From Mesorhizobium sp. CAU 1732 (lineage in GTDB: Bacteria > Pseudomonadota > Alphaproteobacteria > Rhizobiales > Rhizobiaceae): 64,000 nucleotides of DNA. The notes under the pieces are model-generated. The model worked only from the letters and a program-made list of their open reading frames with translations. It was not told where the DNA came from and ran no database searches. Positions within the stretch are counted from its first letter, which is position 1. The number at the start of each line of letters is the position of its first letter. The stretch spans positions 224,001 through 288,000 of the forward strand of contig NZ_JBDQQR010000002.1 in the NCBI RefSeq assembly GCF_039888675.1, read 5' to 3'. This document shows positions 20,497 to 30,680 of the stretch, in pieces. Position numbers and translations under genes: made by a program.

Positions 20497-20885
20497 TCGC
20501 CCTCTCCCGAGATCGCGTAGCGGCCGACGATCCGGCCGTTTGTCAGATCGTAGAGGTGGATGGCCGAACGTCCGTCGCCGAACTCGATATGCAGGCTGAT
20601 GCGGCTGCCCGAAAGCGACTGGTCGACGATCCGCGCGCCATCAGGCAACGCAATGCGCCCTTCGGGCAGAACGGGACCTGTCGCCCCCGGTATCTCCGCG
20701 ACCGCGTCCCCTGCCGGCGCGCTGACCTGCGTCGCTCGGTAGACAAGCGCAATGACGACCGCCATAAGGGCGATGAACAAGATGCCCAGATTGATGACGA
20801 TGAAGCGCACGAGGCGCTTGCGTACGCGTTCGACGGCAGGGTCGAGCGGCTTGTCTTGCTCGTCGTCGTCATTGGGCGCCGTCAT
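20493..20885 (-). CDS. Small single-pass membrane protein of unknown function (possibly DUF6476)
   Basis: Protein of 130 residues taken from the ATG at 20885; an upstream start would run into the divergent rluD-like gene. It has a charged N-terminus (MTAPNDDDEQDKPLDPAVER), one transmembrane helix (FIVINLGILFIALMAVVIAL, about residues 27-46) and a C-terminal periplasmic part of beta character. The gene place next to an RluA-type synthase and rpoH fits the alphaproteobacterial DUF6476 group, but this match is from memory of gene order and is not certain. Function unknown. Confidence 0.7.
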   Translation of the reverse strand: MTAPNDDDEQDKPLDPAVERVRKRLVRFIVINLGILFIALMAVVIALVYRATQVSAPAGDAVAEIPGATGPVLPEGRIALPDGARIVDQSLSGSRISLHIEFGDGRSAIHLYDLTNGRIVGRYAISGEGE

Positions 20886-20910
20886 GAAACATTTCCACTG
20901 AGAGTGATCG

Positions 20911-21954
<1,044 letters not shown>

Positions 21955-22121
21955 CCGTCATCGTTCACTTTGGCGTGACGCTCTGTTTCATGGCGAAACG
22001 GACCGTGTTTTTGCCCAAAACGTTCCTATATTACTCCTACGGCGTAGTGCGCCGGAGTGCGACGACGCCCGCTGCCCGCCGGTAGACGGGGGCAGGACAC
22101 CAAGAGAGGGAGGGTGCTTTT

Positions 22122-23033
22122 ATGGCCCAATCACTACCCAGCATCGTTTCCGGAGAAGGCGGCCTATCCCGCTATCTCGAAGAAATCAGACGTTTCCCGA
22201 TGCTTCAGCCGCAGGAAGAGTACATGCTCGCCAAGCGGTATCTGGAGCACGAGGATACCACAGCCGCCCACAAGCTCGTGACGAGCCATCTGCGCCTCGT
22301 GGCGAAGATCGCCATGGGTTACCGCGGTTATGGCCTGCCGATCGGCGAGGTGATTTCTGAAGGAAATGTCGGCCTCATGCAGGCCGTCAAGAAGTTCGAG
22401 CCCGAGCGCGGTTTCCGCTTGGCCACCTATGCCATGTGGTGGATCAAGGCTTCGATCCAGGAATATATCCTGCGCTCGTGGAGCCTCGTGAAGATGGGCA
22501 CCACTGCAAACCAGAAGCGGCTGTTCTTCAACCTTCGCAAGGTGAAGGGCAAGATTCAGGCGCTGGACGACGGTGACCTGAAGCCCGACCAGATCGCGGA
22601 GATCGCGACACGCCTCAACGTGTCCGAGGCCGAGGTCGTGTCGATGAACCGCCGCCTGTCGGGCGACGCGTCGCTCAACGCGCCTATCCGCGCGTCGGAA
22701 GGCGAGTCCGGCGAATGGCAGGACTGGCTCGTGGACGATCACGCGAGCCAGGAAGACATGCTCGTCGAGCAGGATGAACTGGAAAACCGCCGCGGTATGT
22801 TGACGGGCGCGATGAGCGTGCTCAACGATCGCGAACGGCGCATCTTCGAGGCCCGCCGCCTGTCGGAGGACCCGCTGACGCTTGAAGAGCTGTCATCCGA
22901 GTTCGACATCAGCCGCGAGCGCGTGCGCCAGATCGAGGTGCGCGCGTTTGAGAAGGTGCAGGACGCGGTGAAGGCCGCAGCCAAGCGTCAGATGCAGGCG
23001 CTGCGCACCATCGAAGCCGAACCGGCTCACTGA
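22122..23033 (+). CDS. rpoH: RNA polymerase heat-shock sigma factor RpoH (sigma-32)
   Basis: Alternative sigma factor, 303 residues. Region 2 has AHKLVTSHLRLVAKIAMGYRGYGLP and RLATYAMWWIKASIQEYILRSW; the RpoH box is clear (QKRLFFNLRK, near residue 130); region 4.2 has the HTH FDISRERVRQIEVRAFEKVQ. Size and box separate it from the housekeeping sigma-70. A 167-bp upstream gap holds the promoter and leader; a strong intrinsic terminator lies 29 bp after the stop. Rhizobia often have two rpoH genes, and which copy this is cannot be told. Confidence 0.95.
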   Translation: MAQSLPSIVSGEGGLSRYLEEIRRFPMLQPQEEYMLAKRYLEHEDTTAAHKLVTSHLRLVAKIAMGYRGYGLPIGEVISEGNVGLMQAVKKFEPERGFRLATYAMWWIKASIQEYILRSWSLVKMGTTANQKRLFFNLRKVKGKIQALDDGDLKPDQIAEIATRLNVSEAEVVSMNRRLSGDASLNAPIRASEGESGEWQDWLVDDHASQEDMLVEQDELENRRGMLTGAMSVLNDRERRIFEARRLSEDPLTLEELSSEFDISRERVRQIEVRAFEKVQDAVKAAAKRQMQALRTIEAEPAH

Positions 23034-23061
23034 TCGTCGCGCTTTTTCAGGAATGAGATCC

Positions 23062-23092
23062 AAGCCGTCGCGGAAACGCGGCGGCTTTTTTT
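23062..23092 (+). terminator. Rho-independent terminator of rpoH
   Basis: Stem AAGCCGTCGCG paired to CGCGGCGGCTT (one T-G pair) around a GAAA tetraloop, followed by seven T residues. It lies 29 bp after the rpoH stop on the plus strand. Confidence 0.95.
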
Positions 23093-23093
23093 G

Positions 23094-23140
23094 TGCATGT
23101 CGCCCGAAAGTGGGCACCGGTGTCAGGATAACGACATGCA
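23094..23140. repeat. Rhizobial-type palindromic repeat, copy 1
   Basis: TGCATGTCG and CGACATGCA form perfect 9-bp ends around a core with GAAAGTGGGCACCGGT. The core resembles the AAAGTGG...CCGGT motif of dispersed palindromic elements common in Hyphomicrobiales. It begins 2 bp after the rpoH terminator T-run. A second, diverged type lies at 27286-27330. Confidence 0.75.
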
Positions 23141-23197
23141 TGAAAGAAGACCGGAAGCGCGACAAGCGATCTGAAAGATCGCGGCGCGCTTCAGGTC

Positions 23198-24814
23198 TCA
23201 GCCGCTCGATGCTTCGTCCCAGGCGCGGAGCGCATCCTGGAACACGCGGTCGCCGGGAATGCCCTTCTCGAGCGTGAGAAGCGCGCGGCGGCCGGACTGG
23301 TACACGATCGGGATATCGACCCAGCTCTGGCGGCGCATGAGGTTCATGTTCTGCTCGATCTCGGCCGGCGAATTGCCGAGCGCGATCAGGAAGAAGCCGT
23401 CGGCGATCCGGGCCGGCAGGCCGATCAGCGGATTGCCGGGGGCCTGTTCGGTTTCCTTGAACGAAATCCGCGACACGTTCGAAATGCCGCCGCCCTCGAA
23501 GCCGTCGGGCGTGAGGAAGATCATCTCGACGATGTGGCTGGCCGGCAGGGTCTGGTCGCCATTGCGGCGGATCGTCATACGCAACTGCACGTCCTTGCCC
23601 GGGATGGTGGCTTCGGCCCTGATCGCGGGTTCCGCCGGCTGGTCGCCGCCGGGCGATTCCTGGACGACGGACCAGACGATCGACCCCATTTCGGCCGACC
23701 CCTGCACGGAATTGGTGCGCTCCTCGTAGAAGATCGCGCGCTGGCCAACGGCCACGCCGGGCGTATCCGCGGGAGCGGCGGCGGCTGGCGTGTCTTCCGA
23801 CTGAGCCGTCTGCTCCCCGCCTGCGGCGGGGGTGTCCCCCTCGCCCGGCTGGGCGAGCGCGGAAATGGAGGTGCCTTCGCCGACGCTGGCCGTCCCGCCC
23901 GCGGGGCCCTCATCCACTTCCGAGCCGTCCGGCATCAGGCGCTGCGTGAACTTTTCGGCCTCGACCGCAGGCTCCGCAACCGGCGCATCCGGCTGAACGG
24001 CGGCTATGTCTTCCTCCGCCTCCGGCGGCGTGGCAGGCGTCGGCGCTTCCGCTGTCGGGGTTGGCGCTGCTGGCGTTTCCGCCGGCTCGTCGGCAGTGGT
24101 TGCCACCTCCGCCGGCTGTTCGGTGCCGGTTCCGAGACCCACCAGATTGGATATGTCGTCGCGATTGGCCCAGATGCCGTAACCCGCGCCGGCGGCGACC
24201 AGCAACAGCACGAGCGCACCGACCAGAACCCCGGTCCGGCGCTTGCCGCCTTCACTCTGTTCGTAACGCTGCGACGTGCGCTCGCCGGCCATCACGCCCA
24301 GCGCGTCCTCGCGCTCGGGCGGCCCCTGCATCTCGCCGGCCTGATCCTCATCGCCGTCGTCCATCGCAGGATCGACGGCAACCGACTTTGCCGGCACTGC
24401 AGGCGGGATGACTGGTGTCGGCGTTGCGGCTGTCGCCGAACTGCTTGCGATAGCTGCCGCCGCCTGTACCGGCTTGACCTCGGCTGGCGACGGAGCGGGC
24501 TCGACGTCAGGAGACGACGGCGCAGGCTTCGGCGCCACGGGGCTTATCGTGTGCAGGCTGGCGAAAACGTCTTCGAGATCCTCGTCCGGCTCCGGTTCCG
24601 GCTCGGCCGCATAGTCGGCCCGCACGACGGCGATCGCGTCGTCCAGGGCCTTGCGCTGGCGGTCGAGAACAGCGGCCGGCGGCGGCGGGTTGAGCGCCGC
24701 CAGTTTGGCTTCGATCGTGCTGCGGGCCTTCTCATAGACGCGCTCGCGCATCTCGGGCGTGTTGTCGCCAAGACTGCCGATGGTCTTTCTCAGAACCGCT
24801 ACGAAATCTGCCAT
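23198..24814 (-). CDS. Membrane-anchored protein of unknown function with Pro/Ala/Glu-rich linker
   Basis: Unrecognised protein of 538 residues. The first 75 residues are helical and charged (cytoplasmic); then comes a low-complexity linker rich in Pro, Ala and Glu (about 75-160). A single transmembrane helix lies near residue 197 (TGVLVGALVLLLVAAGAGYGIW), followed by a second Pro/Ala/Glu-rich linker (about 230-350), and a folded C-terminal domain of about 180 residues with GQRAIFYEERTNSVQGSAEMG and PARIADGFFLIALGN. The layout suggests an inner-membrane protein with a periplasmic domain on a flexible tether. It lies 72 bp downstream of purA on the same strand. No catalytic motif seen. Confidence 0.75.
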   Translation of the reverse strand: MADFVAVLRKTIGSLGDNTPEMRERVYEKARSTIEAKLAALNPPPPAAVLDRQRKALDDAIAVVRADYAAEPEPEPDEDLEDVFASLHTISPVAPKPAPSSPDVEPAPSPAEVKPVQAAAAIASSSATAATPTPVIPPAVPAKSVAVDPAMDDGDEDQAGEMQGPPEREDALGVMAGERTSQRYEQSEGGKRRTGVLVGALVLLLVAAGAGYGIWANRDDISNLVGLGTGTEQPAEVATTADEPAETPAAPTPTAEAPTPATPPEAEEDIAAVQPDAPVAEPAVEAEKFTQRLMPDGSEVDEGPAGGTASVGEGTSISALAQPGEGDTPAAGGEQTAQSEDTPAAAAPADTPGVAVGQRAIFYEERTNSVQGSAEMGSIVWSVVQESPGGDQPAEPAIRAEATIPGKDVQLRMTIRRNGDQTLPASHIVEMIFLTPDGFEGGGISNVSRISFKETEQAPGNPLIGLPARIADGFFLIALGNSPAEIEQNMNLMRRQSWVDIPIVYQSGRRALLTLEKGIPGDRVFQDALRAWDEASSG

Positions 24815-24886
24815 TCTCTGCCCTGTCTCTGGGTGTCCGGGACGGTTGATCTGCGCAAATCACCCTTCACGGAACAAGTGCCGAAC

Positions 24887-26185
24887 CTAATCTTGAAAGG
24901 GGTCCGTAACAAGTATCGTGTCTTCGCGCTCGGGGCTGGTCGACAAAAGAGCGACCGGCGCACCGATAAGTTCTTCGATGTAGCGGACATACTTGACCGC
25001 CTGCGCCGGAAGGTCGTTCCAGCTCCGCGCGCCTGCCGTCGTACCCGACCAGCCTTCGAGCGTTTCGTAGATCGGCTCGACACGCGCCTGCGCGCCCTGG
25101 CTCGCCGGCAGATAGTCGATCACCTCGTCATCGAGGCGATAGCCGGTGCAGACCTTGATCTCGTCCATCCCGTCGAGAACGTCGAGCTTGGTCAGCGCGA
25201 TGCCGTCGATTCCGTTGACGGCGACAGCCTGGCGCACCAGCACCGCATCGAACCAGCCGCAGCGGCGCTTGCGCCCCGTTACCGTGCCGAATTCGTGCCC
25301 GCGCGTGCCGAGGAACTCGCCGACCTCGTTATCCTGCTCGGTCGGGAACGGCCCTTCGCCGACGCGGGTCGTGTAGGCCTTGGTGATGCCCAGCACATAG
25401 CCGATCGCGCCTGGTCCAACGCCCGAACCCGTCGCGGCCTGGCCTGCAACGACATTCGACGAGGTCACGAATGGATAGGTCCCGTGGTCGATGTCGAGCA
25501 GCGTGCCTTGCGCGCCCTCGAAGAGAATCCGATCTCCCGCGCGGCGCGCGTCGTCCAGCAACTTCCAGACACGATCCATATAGGGCAGGATGACGTCCGC
25601 GACAGAGGTCAGTTCCTCCATGATCGTCTCATGCGCCACTTCGCCATGCCCCAGGCCACGGCGCAGGGCATTGTGATGCGTCAGCAGCCGGTCGACCTTC
25701 GCCGGCAACGTTTCCAGATCCGCCAGATCCATGACCCTGACCGCCCTGCGGCCGACCTTGTCCTCATAGGCCGGACCGATCCCGCGCCGTGTCGTACCTA
25801 TCTTGGTTCCGGAATTCGACGCCGCGTCTTCCCGAAACCCGTCGAGCTCCCGATGAAGCGACAGGATTAGCGCGGTGTTTTCGGCGATTTTCAGGCGATC
25901 CGGGCCGATTTCGACCCCTGCTTCGCGAATACGCGTGAGTTCCGCCACGAAAGCATGCGGGTCGAAGACGACACCGTTGCCGATGATGGAGAGTTTCCCC
26001 GGCCGCACGACGCCCGACGGCAGCAGCGACAGCTTGTAGACCTTTCCGTCAACCACCAGCGTGTGGCCGGCATTGTGGCCACCCTGGAAGCGCACCACCA
26101 CGTCGGCGCGCTCTGACAGCCAGTCCACGATCTTGCCTTTACCTTCGTCGCCCCACTGAGAACCGACGACCACAACGTTGGCCAT
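24887..26185 (-). CDS. purA: Adenylosuccinate synthetase
   Basis: Joins IMP and aspartate with GTP to make adenylosuccinate, the first committed step to AMP. It has 432 residues from the ATG at 26185, which gives the standard family N-terminus [18 protein letters not shown] (P-loop GDEGKGK with catalytic D and, further on, GGHNAGHT). Also present are [14 protein letters not shown] and the C-terminal base-recognition loop [11 protein letters not shown]. Longer upstream reading would add about 50 residues not found in the family. Confidence 0.97.
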   Translation of the reverse strand: MANVVVVGSQWGDEGKGKIVDWLSERADVVVRFQGGHNAGHTLVVDGKVYKLSLLPSGVVRPGKLSIIGNGVVFDPHAFVAELTRIREAGVEIGPDRLKIAENTALILSLHRELDGFREDAASNSGTKIGTTRRGIGPAYEDKVGRRAVRVMDLADLETLPAKVDRLLTHHNALRRGLGHGEVAHETIMEELTSVADVILPYMDRVWKLLDDARRAGDRILFEGAQGTLLDIDHGTYPFVTSSNVVAGQAATGSGVGPGAIGYVLGITKAYTTRVGEGPFPTEQDNEVGEFLGTRGHEFGTVTGRKRRCGWFDAVLVRQAVAVNGIDGIALTKLDVLDGMDEIKVCTGYRLDDEVIDYLPASQGAQARVEPIYETLEGWSGTTAGARSWNDLPAQAVKYVRYIEELIGAPVALLSTSPEREDTILVTDPFQD

Positions 26186-26392
26186 GGAAACCTTCCTTCT
26201 CTGCAGCCGAACGCGTCGCCCGGCAAAATGACAGGCCTCTATAGCCTCAACATATCGGTTGCGCGACCCCGGAAACCGCGCTGATACGCCGTCTGTCCCC
26301 GATTTCTCGGCCCTTGGAGCATTTACTCCACGGTCTTTACCCACTAGGGCGACTTACGCAATCCCGCCGTCCGTCTTCCGGAAAGCTCGATC

Positions 26393-27286
26393 ATGTTCCG
26401 CAACGCCTACGTCCTCCTGATGCTGACCATGCTCATGTGGGGCGGCAATGCGGTGGCCGGAAAGCTCGCCGTGGGCCACATCTCGCCTATGCTCCTGACG
26501 AGCCTGCGCTGGCTGATGGCATTCCTGATCATGCTGGCGATCGGCCTTCCTCAGCTTCGCCGGGACTGGACGCTGGTGAGGCGAAACCTCCTGTTCCTGC
26601 TGGCGCTCGGTACGGTCGGCTTCACGATTTTCAATGTCGCGCTCTATTCCGCGTTGACGTTCACGACGGCAATCAACGCCTCGATCGAGCAGGCCGGGAT
26701 GCCGCTGATCATCTTCGTGGCGAACTTCCTGCTGTACCGGATGGGCGTGTCGATCGGCCAGATCTTGGGGTTCTCGATCTCGATCGTCGGCGTGGCCCTC
26801 ACCGCGACCCATGGCGATCTGTCGCGGCTGGCGGAGCTCGACGTCAACCTCGGCGACGCCCTGATGCTGCTTGCGATCATCTTTTATGGCGGCTACACGG
26901 TCGCGCTGCGCCACCGTCCGGCGATCCACTGGAAGAGTTTCATGCTCGTCCTGTCGGCCGGCGCGACATTGTCGTCGCTGCCCTTCCTCCTCTGGGAAGG
27001 TGCGCGGGACGCGATCATCTGGCCCGACACGACAGGCTGGAGCATCGCGGTTTTCACCGCATTGTTCCCATCGATCCTGTCGCAGGTCTTCTACCTCAAG
27101 GGCGTCGAGATCATCGGGTCGAACAGGGCCGGTCTGTTCGTGAACCTCGTTCCTATCTTCGGGACGCTCCTCTCCATCGTCATTATCGGAGAGGATTTCC
27201 ACCCCTATCATGCGGTTGCACTGCTGATGGTCTTGGGCGGCATATGGCTTGCCGAACAGAGCGGTCGCAAGCGGGCGTCTCGTTAG
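26393..27286 (+). CDS. DMT superfamily (EamA) transporter
   Basis: Inner-membrane drug/metabolite transporter of 297 residues with ten predicted helices in two EamA halves; the first begins VLLMLTMLMWGGNAVAGKLA and the second DALMLLAIIFYGGYTVALRH. The end of the second half reads GVEIIGSNRAGLFVNLVPIFGTLLS, a typical EamA closing pattern. Substrate unknown; the family exports amino acids, purines or other metabolites. It diverges from purA over 207 bp. Its stop codon TAG overlaps the first base of a palindromic repeat. Confidence 0.88.
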   Translation: MFRNAYVLLMLTMLMWGGNAVAGKLAVGHISPMLLTSLRWLMAFLIMLAIGLPQLRRDWTLVRRNLLFLLALGTVGFTIFNVALYSALTFTTAINASIEQAGMPLIIFVANFLLYRMGVSIGQILGFSISIVGVALTATHGDLSRLAELDVNLGDALMLLAIIFYGGYTVALRHRPAIHWKSFMLVLSAGATLSSLPFLLWEGARDAIIWPDTTGWSIAVFTALFPSILSQVFYLKGVEIIGSNRAGLFVNLVPIFGTLLSIVIIGEDFHPYHAVALLMVLGGIWLAEQSGRKRASR

Positions 27287-27330
27287 AGCATCGGACCGAA
27301 AAGTGGCCTCCGGTTTTCGGTCCGATGCTC
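27286..27330. repeat. Rhizobial-type palindromic repeat, copy 2
   Basis: Perfect 17-bp arms (GAGCATCGGACCGAAAA and its complement) around loop GTGGCCTCCGG. The core AAAAGTGG..CCGGTTTT matches the dispersed palindromes of Hyphomicrobiales. It starts within the EamA stop codon and may also act as that gene's 3' hairpin. Confidence 0.85.
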
Positions 27331-27462
27331 AAACAATGAGATAGATCGTCACTCGTGCGTCCGTAAGGATGCACGGAAAGCTGGCGTCGAGGCGATCTGC
27401 CACCGCAAATGGAACCAATTCCGACGCCGCCTGTTTGTCGTAGACAAAATGGGGGACCGAGC

Positions 27463-29937
27463 ATGCTGACGTTCGTCGCAATACTCATGGCCGTGATCGG
27501 CGTCGTGCTGGCCGGTGGCGGCCTGTGGCTCGTGCTGCTTGGCGGCTCCTGGTACTATCTCATAGCAGGCGCGGCGTTCATCGCGACCGCTGCCGGGCTG
27601 TGCCGACGCAGGCCCGGCGCCCTCGCAATCTATACGATCCTGGTCATCGGATCGCTGTTGTGGGCCGTCCGGGAAGTCGGGCTCGACTGGTGGTCGCTGA
27701 TGCCGCGCGGCGGACTGATCATCGTGATCGGCATCCTCCTGCTCTGGGTCTGGCTGCGAGAAAACCCCGAACGCCTCGGCGTGCGGCAGCCAAGCTGGCG
27801 TTTGGCCGGCTACAGCCTGATCGCCGCTCTCGCCGCGTCCATAGGCGTCGCCGCCTATTCGCTGACGATCGACGTGCGCCAGATCACGGGCGAGGTCGCT
27901 GCCGCGTCCGGCGAACTGCCGCCAAGCGAAAGCAGGGCGCCCGAGGACGAGTGGCCGGCCTATGGCCGCACGGTCGGCGGCAGCCATTACTCGCCGCTCG
28001 ATGCGATAACCCCCGACAACGTCGCGACCCTGACGAAGGCCTGGGAGTACAAGACGGGCGACATCCGCGATCCCGCCGTCGATCCCGAGGAGACGACCTA
28101 CGAGGTCACGCCGACGATGGTCGACAGCCTTCTCTACGTGTGCACGCCACACCATCTCGCGATCGCGCTCGACCCCGTGACCGGCGAAGAGGTCTGGAAA
28201 TTCGACGCGCAGGTTGGTGCCGACCAGATGCGCCAGCATCAGACCTGCCGTGGCCTGACGCACTACGTTGTCGATGCCGCACCACCCGCACAGGCGACAC
28301 CCGCGCCCGCGACGGAACTTCGTGGTGCCACGACACCCGACGCAGCAACACCCGGCGACGTCGTCGAAACCCCGGCCCCGACCGGCCAGACAGCACCGGC
28401 TCCCGAACAGACCGCCGAAACCGGTCAGAGCTGCACGGCGCGCATCCTGTTGCCAACGGCCGACGCCCGCCTCATCGCGCTGGATGCGAAGACCGGCCTG
28501 CCCTGTCCCGAATTCGGCGAGAACGGAGCGGTTGATCTCTGGGCCAACATGCCCAACGTTTATGACGGCGCCTACTATTCGACCTCGCCGCCCGTCGTCG
28601 CAGGCGGGTTGATCGTCGTCGGCGGCGCGGTCAACGACAACGTGTCGACCACCGAGCCTTCAGGCGTGATCCGCGCCTTCGACGCGCGGACCGGGGAACT
28701 CGTCTGGAATTTCGACAGCGGCAACCCGGACGAGACCGCACCCATCGCCCCTGGCGGGGAGTATGTCGGGAATTCCCCCAATGCGTGGTCGCTCCTGTCG
28801 GTGGATGAAGAGCTCGGCATCGTTTACGCGCCGATGGGCAACCAGCCACCGGATCAATATGGCGGCGATCGTTCGGAGGAAACGGAGCGCTTCTCGTCGT
28901 CCGTCACCGCGCTCGACCTGCGGACCGGTCAGGTCCGCTGGGTCTTCCAGACGGTGCACCACGATCTCTGGGACATGGACGTGCCGTCACAGCCGCAACT
29001 CGTCGATCTGACGCGCGACGGGCAGACAGTTCCTGCACTCGTGCAGGCAACGAAGCAGGGCGACATCTATGTGCTGGACAGACGGTCGGGCGAACCACTG
29101 CTGCCGGTGACGCAGGAGCCAGCCCCGCAAGGCGCGGTCGAAGGCGATTTCACCGCTCCCACCCAGCCGACGTCGGCGCTTTCCTTCAAGCCGGAACCCC
29201 TGCGCGAGCGCGACATGTGGGGCGCGACGATGTTCGACCAGCTCTACTGCCGCATCCGCTATCACCAGCTCGACTATCAGGGCCGGTACACCCCGCCTTC
29301 GGTGAACGGCGCGATTATCTATCCCGGCAATTTCGGCACGTTCAATTGGGGCGGCGTCGCGATCGACCCGCTTCGACAGGTGGTGATCGCCAACCCGGTC
29401 TACCTCGCCTTCACCGTCAGGCTGATCCCCCGCGAAGACGATACGACGAGTTATGTGTCGGAACAGGAACCGGGCTTCAACGAAAACTTCGGCGCGCCCT
29501 ACGCGGCTGCGATGCGGCCCTTCATGTCGCCTGTCGGCCTGCCCTGCCAGGCCCCGCCATGGGGTTATGTCGCGGCCGCCGATCTCAACACCGGAAAGAC
29601 CATCTGGCAGCACCGCAACGGCACCGTGCGCGATCTCTCGCCACTGCCCCTGCCCTTCGCCATGGGTGTCCCGTCGATCGGCGGGCCGATCGTGACGGCC
29701 GGCGGCGTGGCCTTCCACTCGGGCACGCTCGACTACTACGTCCGCGCTTTCGACGTGACCAACGGCCGCGAGCTCTGGCGCGACCGTTTGCCCGCCGGCG
29801 GACAGGCCACGCCGTCAACCTATCGCGGCGCTGACGGGCGGCAATATCTGGCCGTCGTTGCGGGCGGGCATGGTTCGACCGGCACGAAGGCCGGCGATTC
29901 CATCATCGCCTACGCACTGCCGGAGAACCGAGAGTAG
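27463..29937 (+). CDS. gcd: Membrane-bound PQQ-dependent glucose dehydrogenase (quinoprotein)
   Basis: Oxidises glucose, or a related aldose, to the lactone in the periplasm and passes electrons to ubiquinone. It has 824 residues from the ATG at 27463, which has GGGGGA 7 nt upstream. Four to five N-terminal helices (residues 1-135) anchor it, then an eight-bladed PQQ beta-propeller begins near DEWPAYGRTVGGSHYSPLD. The catalytic-site segment VFQTVHHDLWDMDVPSQPQL is typical of Gcd. An insertion rich in Pro, Ala and Thr (about residues 269-324) interrupts the propeller early on; this is not usual. No pqq biosynthesis gene is in the window. Confidence 0.92.
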   Translation: MLTFVAILMAVIGVVLAGGGLWLVLLGGSWYYLIAGAAFIATAAGLCRRRPGALAIYTILVIGSLLWAVREVGLDWWSLMPRGGLIIVIGILLLWVWLRENPERLGVRQPSWRLAGYSLIAALAASIGVAAYSLTIDVRQITGEVAAASGELPPSESRAPEDEWPAYGRTVGGSHYSPLDAITPDNVATLTKAWEYKTGDIRDPAVDPEETTYEVTPTMVDSLLYVCTPHHLAIALDPVTGEEVWKFDAQVGADQMRQHQTCRGLTHYVVDAAPPAQATPAPATELRGATTPDAATPGDVVETPAPTGQTAPAPEQTAETGQSCTARILLPTADARLIALDAKTGLPCPEFGENGAVDLWANMPNVYDGAYYSTSPPVVAGGLIVVGGAVNDNVSTTEPSGVIRAFDARTGELVWNFDSGNPDETAPIAPGGEYVGNSPNAWSLLSVDEELGIVYAPMGNQPPDQYGGDRSEETERFSSSVTALDLRTGQVRWVFQTVHHDLWDMDVPSQPQLVDLTRDGQTVPALVQATKQGDIYVLDRRSGEPLLPVTQEPAPQGAVEGDFTAPTQPTSALSFKPEPLRERDMWGATMFDQLYCRIRYHQLDYQGRYTPPSVNGAIIYPGNFGTFNWGGVAIDPLRQVVIANPVYLAFTVRLIPREDDTTSYVSEQEPGFNENFGAPYAAAMRPFMSPVGLPCQAPPWGYVAAADLNTGKTIWQHRNGTVRDLSPLPLPFAMGVPSIGGPIVTAGGVAFHSGTLDYYVRAFDVTNGRELWRDRLPAGGQATPSTYRGADGRQYLAVVAGGHGSTGTKAGDSIIAYALPENRE

Positions 29938-30009
29938 GCGGCGGCGCGCCTGTTGTTTGGCCTTCGCTCCCCGTCATGCCATCATGATAGCAGACCGATG
30001 GAGGCCTTC

Positions 30010-30261
30010 ATGGGTCAGTTGCTTGTCAGACAGTTCGATGACGATTTGAAGCGCCGCCTGCGCGAGCGGGCGGCGAAGCACGGCGTGAGCATGGAACAGG
30101 AAGCCCGCACGATCCTGCAGGCCTCCCTGTTACGGGACGAAGGCCGCGGTCCCGGCCTCGGCACGCAAATGGCCAATCTGTTCAAGGACATTCCTGACAA
30201 CGACGAGCCGCTGCCCACCATCCCGGACTCGCCTGCCAGGCCAGCCTCTTTCGACGAATGA
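30010..30261 (+). CDS. FitA-like antitoxin (ribbon-helix-helix)
   Basis: DNA-binding antitoxin of 83 residues. It opens MGQLLVRQFDDDLKRRLRER, the Arc/FitA ribbon-helix-helix fold, followed by AAKHGVSMEQEARTILQASL, and an acidic C-tail rich in Pro and Asp that would wrap the toxin. The ATG at 30010 is chosen over one at 29998 because GGAGG lies 5 nt before it. The palindrome ATCATGAT at 29981-29988 is a possible operator. Its stop overlaps the toxin start by 4 bp. Confidence 0.85.
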   Translation: MGQLLVRQFDDDLKRRLRERAAKHGVSMEQEARTILQASLLRDEGRGPGLGTQMANLFKDIPDNDEPLPTIPDSPARPASFDE

Positions 30262-30677
30262 ACATCCTCGACACGAATGTAATCTCGGCAGTCATGCGGC
30301 CGCATCGAAATGCGGAAATCAGGCACTGGCTGGACGTGCAACCGACCGCGTCTTTGTGGACGACGACCGTTTCCATCTATGAGATCGTCGCAAGTCTCGG
30401 GACACTCCCGGAGGGCCAGCGAAAGAGAATGCTGGAAAAGGCGTTTGCCGCGAGCATCGAGACATTGTTCGAAGCCCGCATCCTTCCATTCGACGTGGAG
30501 GCGGCCGAGCATGCCGGAGCGATCCTGTCGCGGCGGTTGCTCGCCGGCACAAACAAGGAAACCCGCGACACCCAGATCGCCGGCATTGTCATGTCCCGCC
30601 GCGCAACGCTTGCCACGCGCAATGTCAAGGATTTCAGTGACCTCGACATTGCGCTCGTCAATCCGTGGACGCCTTGA
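30258..30677 (+). CDS. FitB/VapC-like PIN-domain toxin
   Basis: RNase toxin of 139 residues with the PIN fold. It begins MNILDTNVISAVMRPHRN with the first acidic residue (D5); a second conserved acid lies in SIYEIVASLG, and the C-terminal part has the acidic cluster in TRDTQIAGIVMSRRATLATRN and VKDFSDLDI. It would cleave RNA when freed from the FitA-like partner. It is coupled to the antitoxin by an ATGA overlap. It converges on serA with 3 bp between the ends and no visible terminator. Confidence 0.87.
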   Translation: MNILDTNVISAVMRPHRNAEIRHWLDVQPTASLWTTTVSIYEIVASLGTLPEGQRKRMLEKAFAASIETLFEARILPFDVEAAEHAGAILSRRLLAGTNKETRDTQIAGIVMSRRATLATRNVKDFSDLDIALVNPWTP

Positions 30678-30680
30678 GAA

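Noticed and set aside
21961..22040. Possible promoter before rpoH (TTGCCC and CTATAT)
   Set aside because: The two elements are only 9 bp apart, too close for a sigma-70 or sigma-32 promoter; no better pair could be set by eye.
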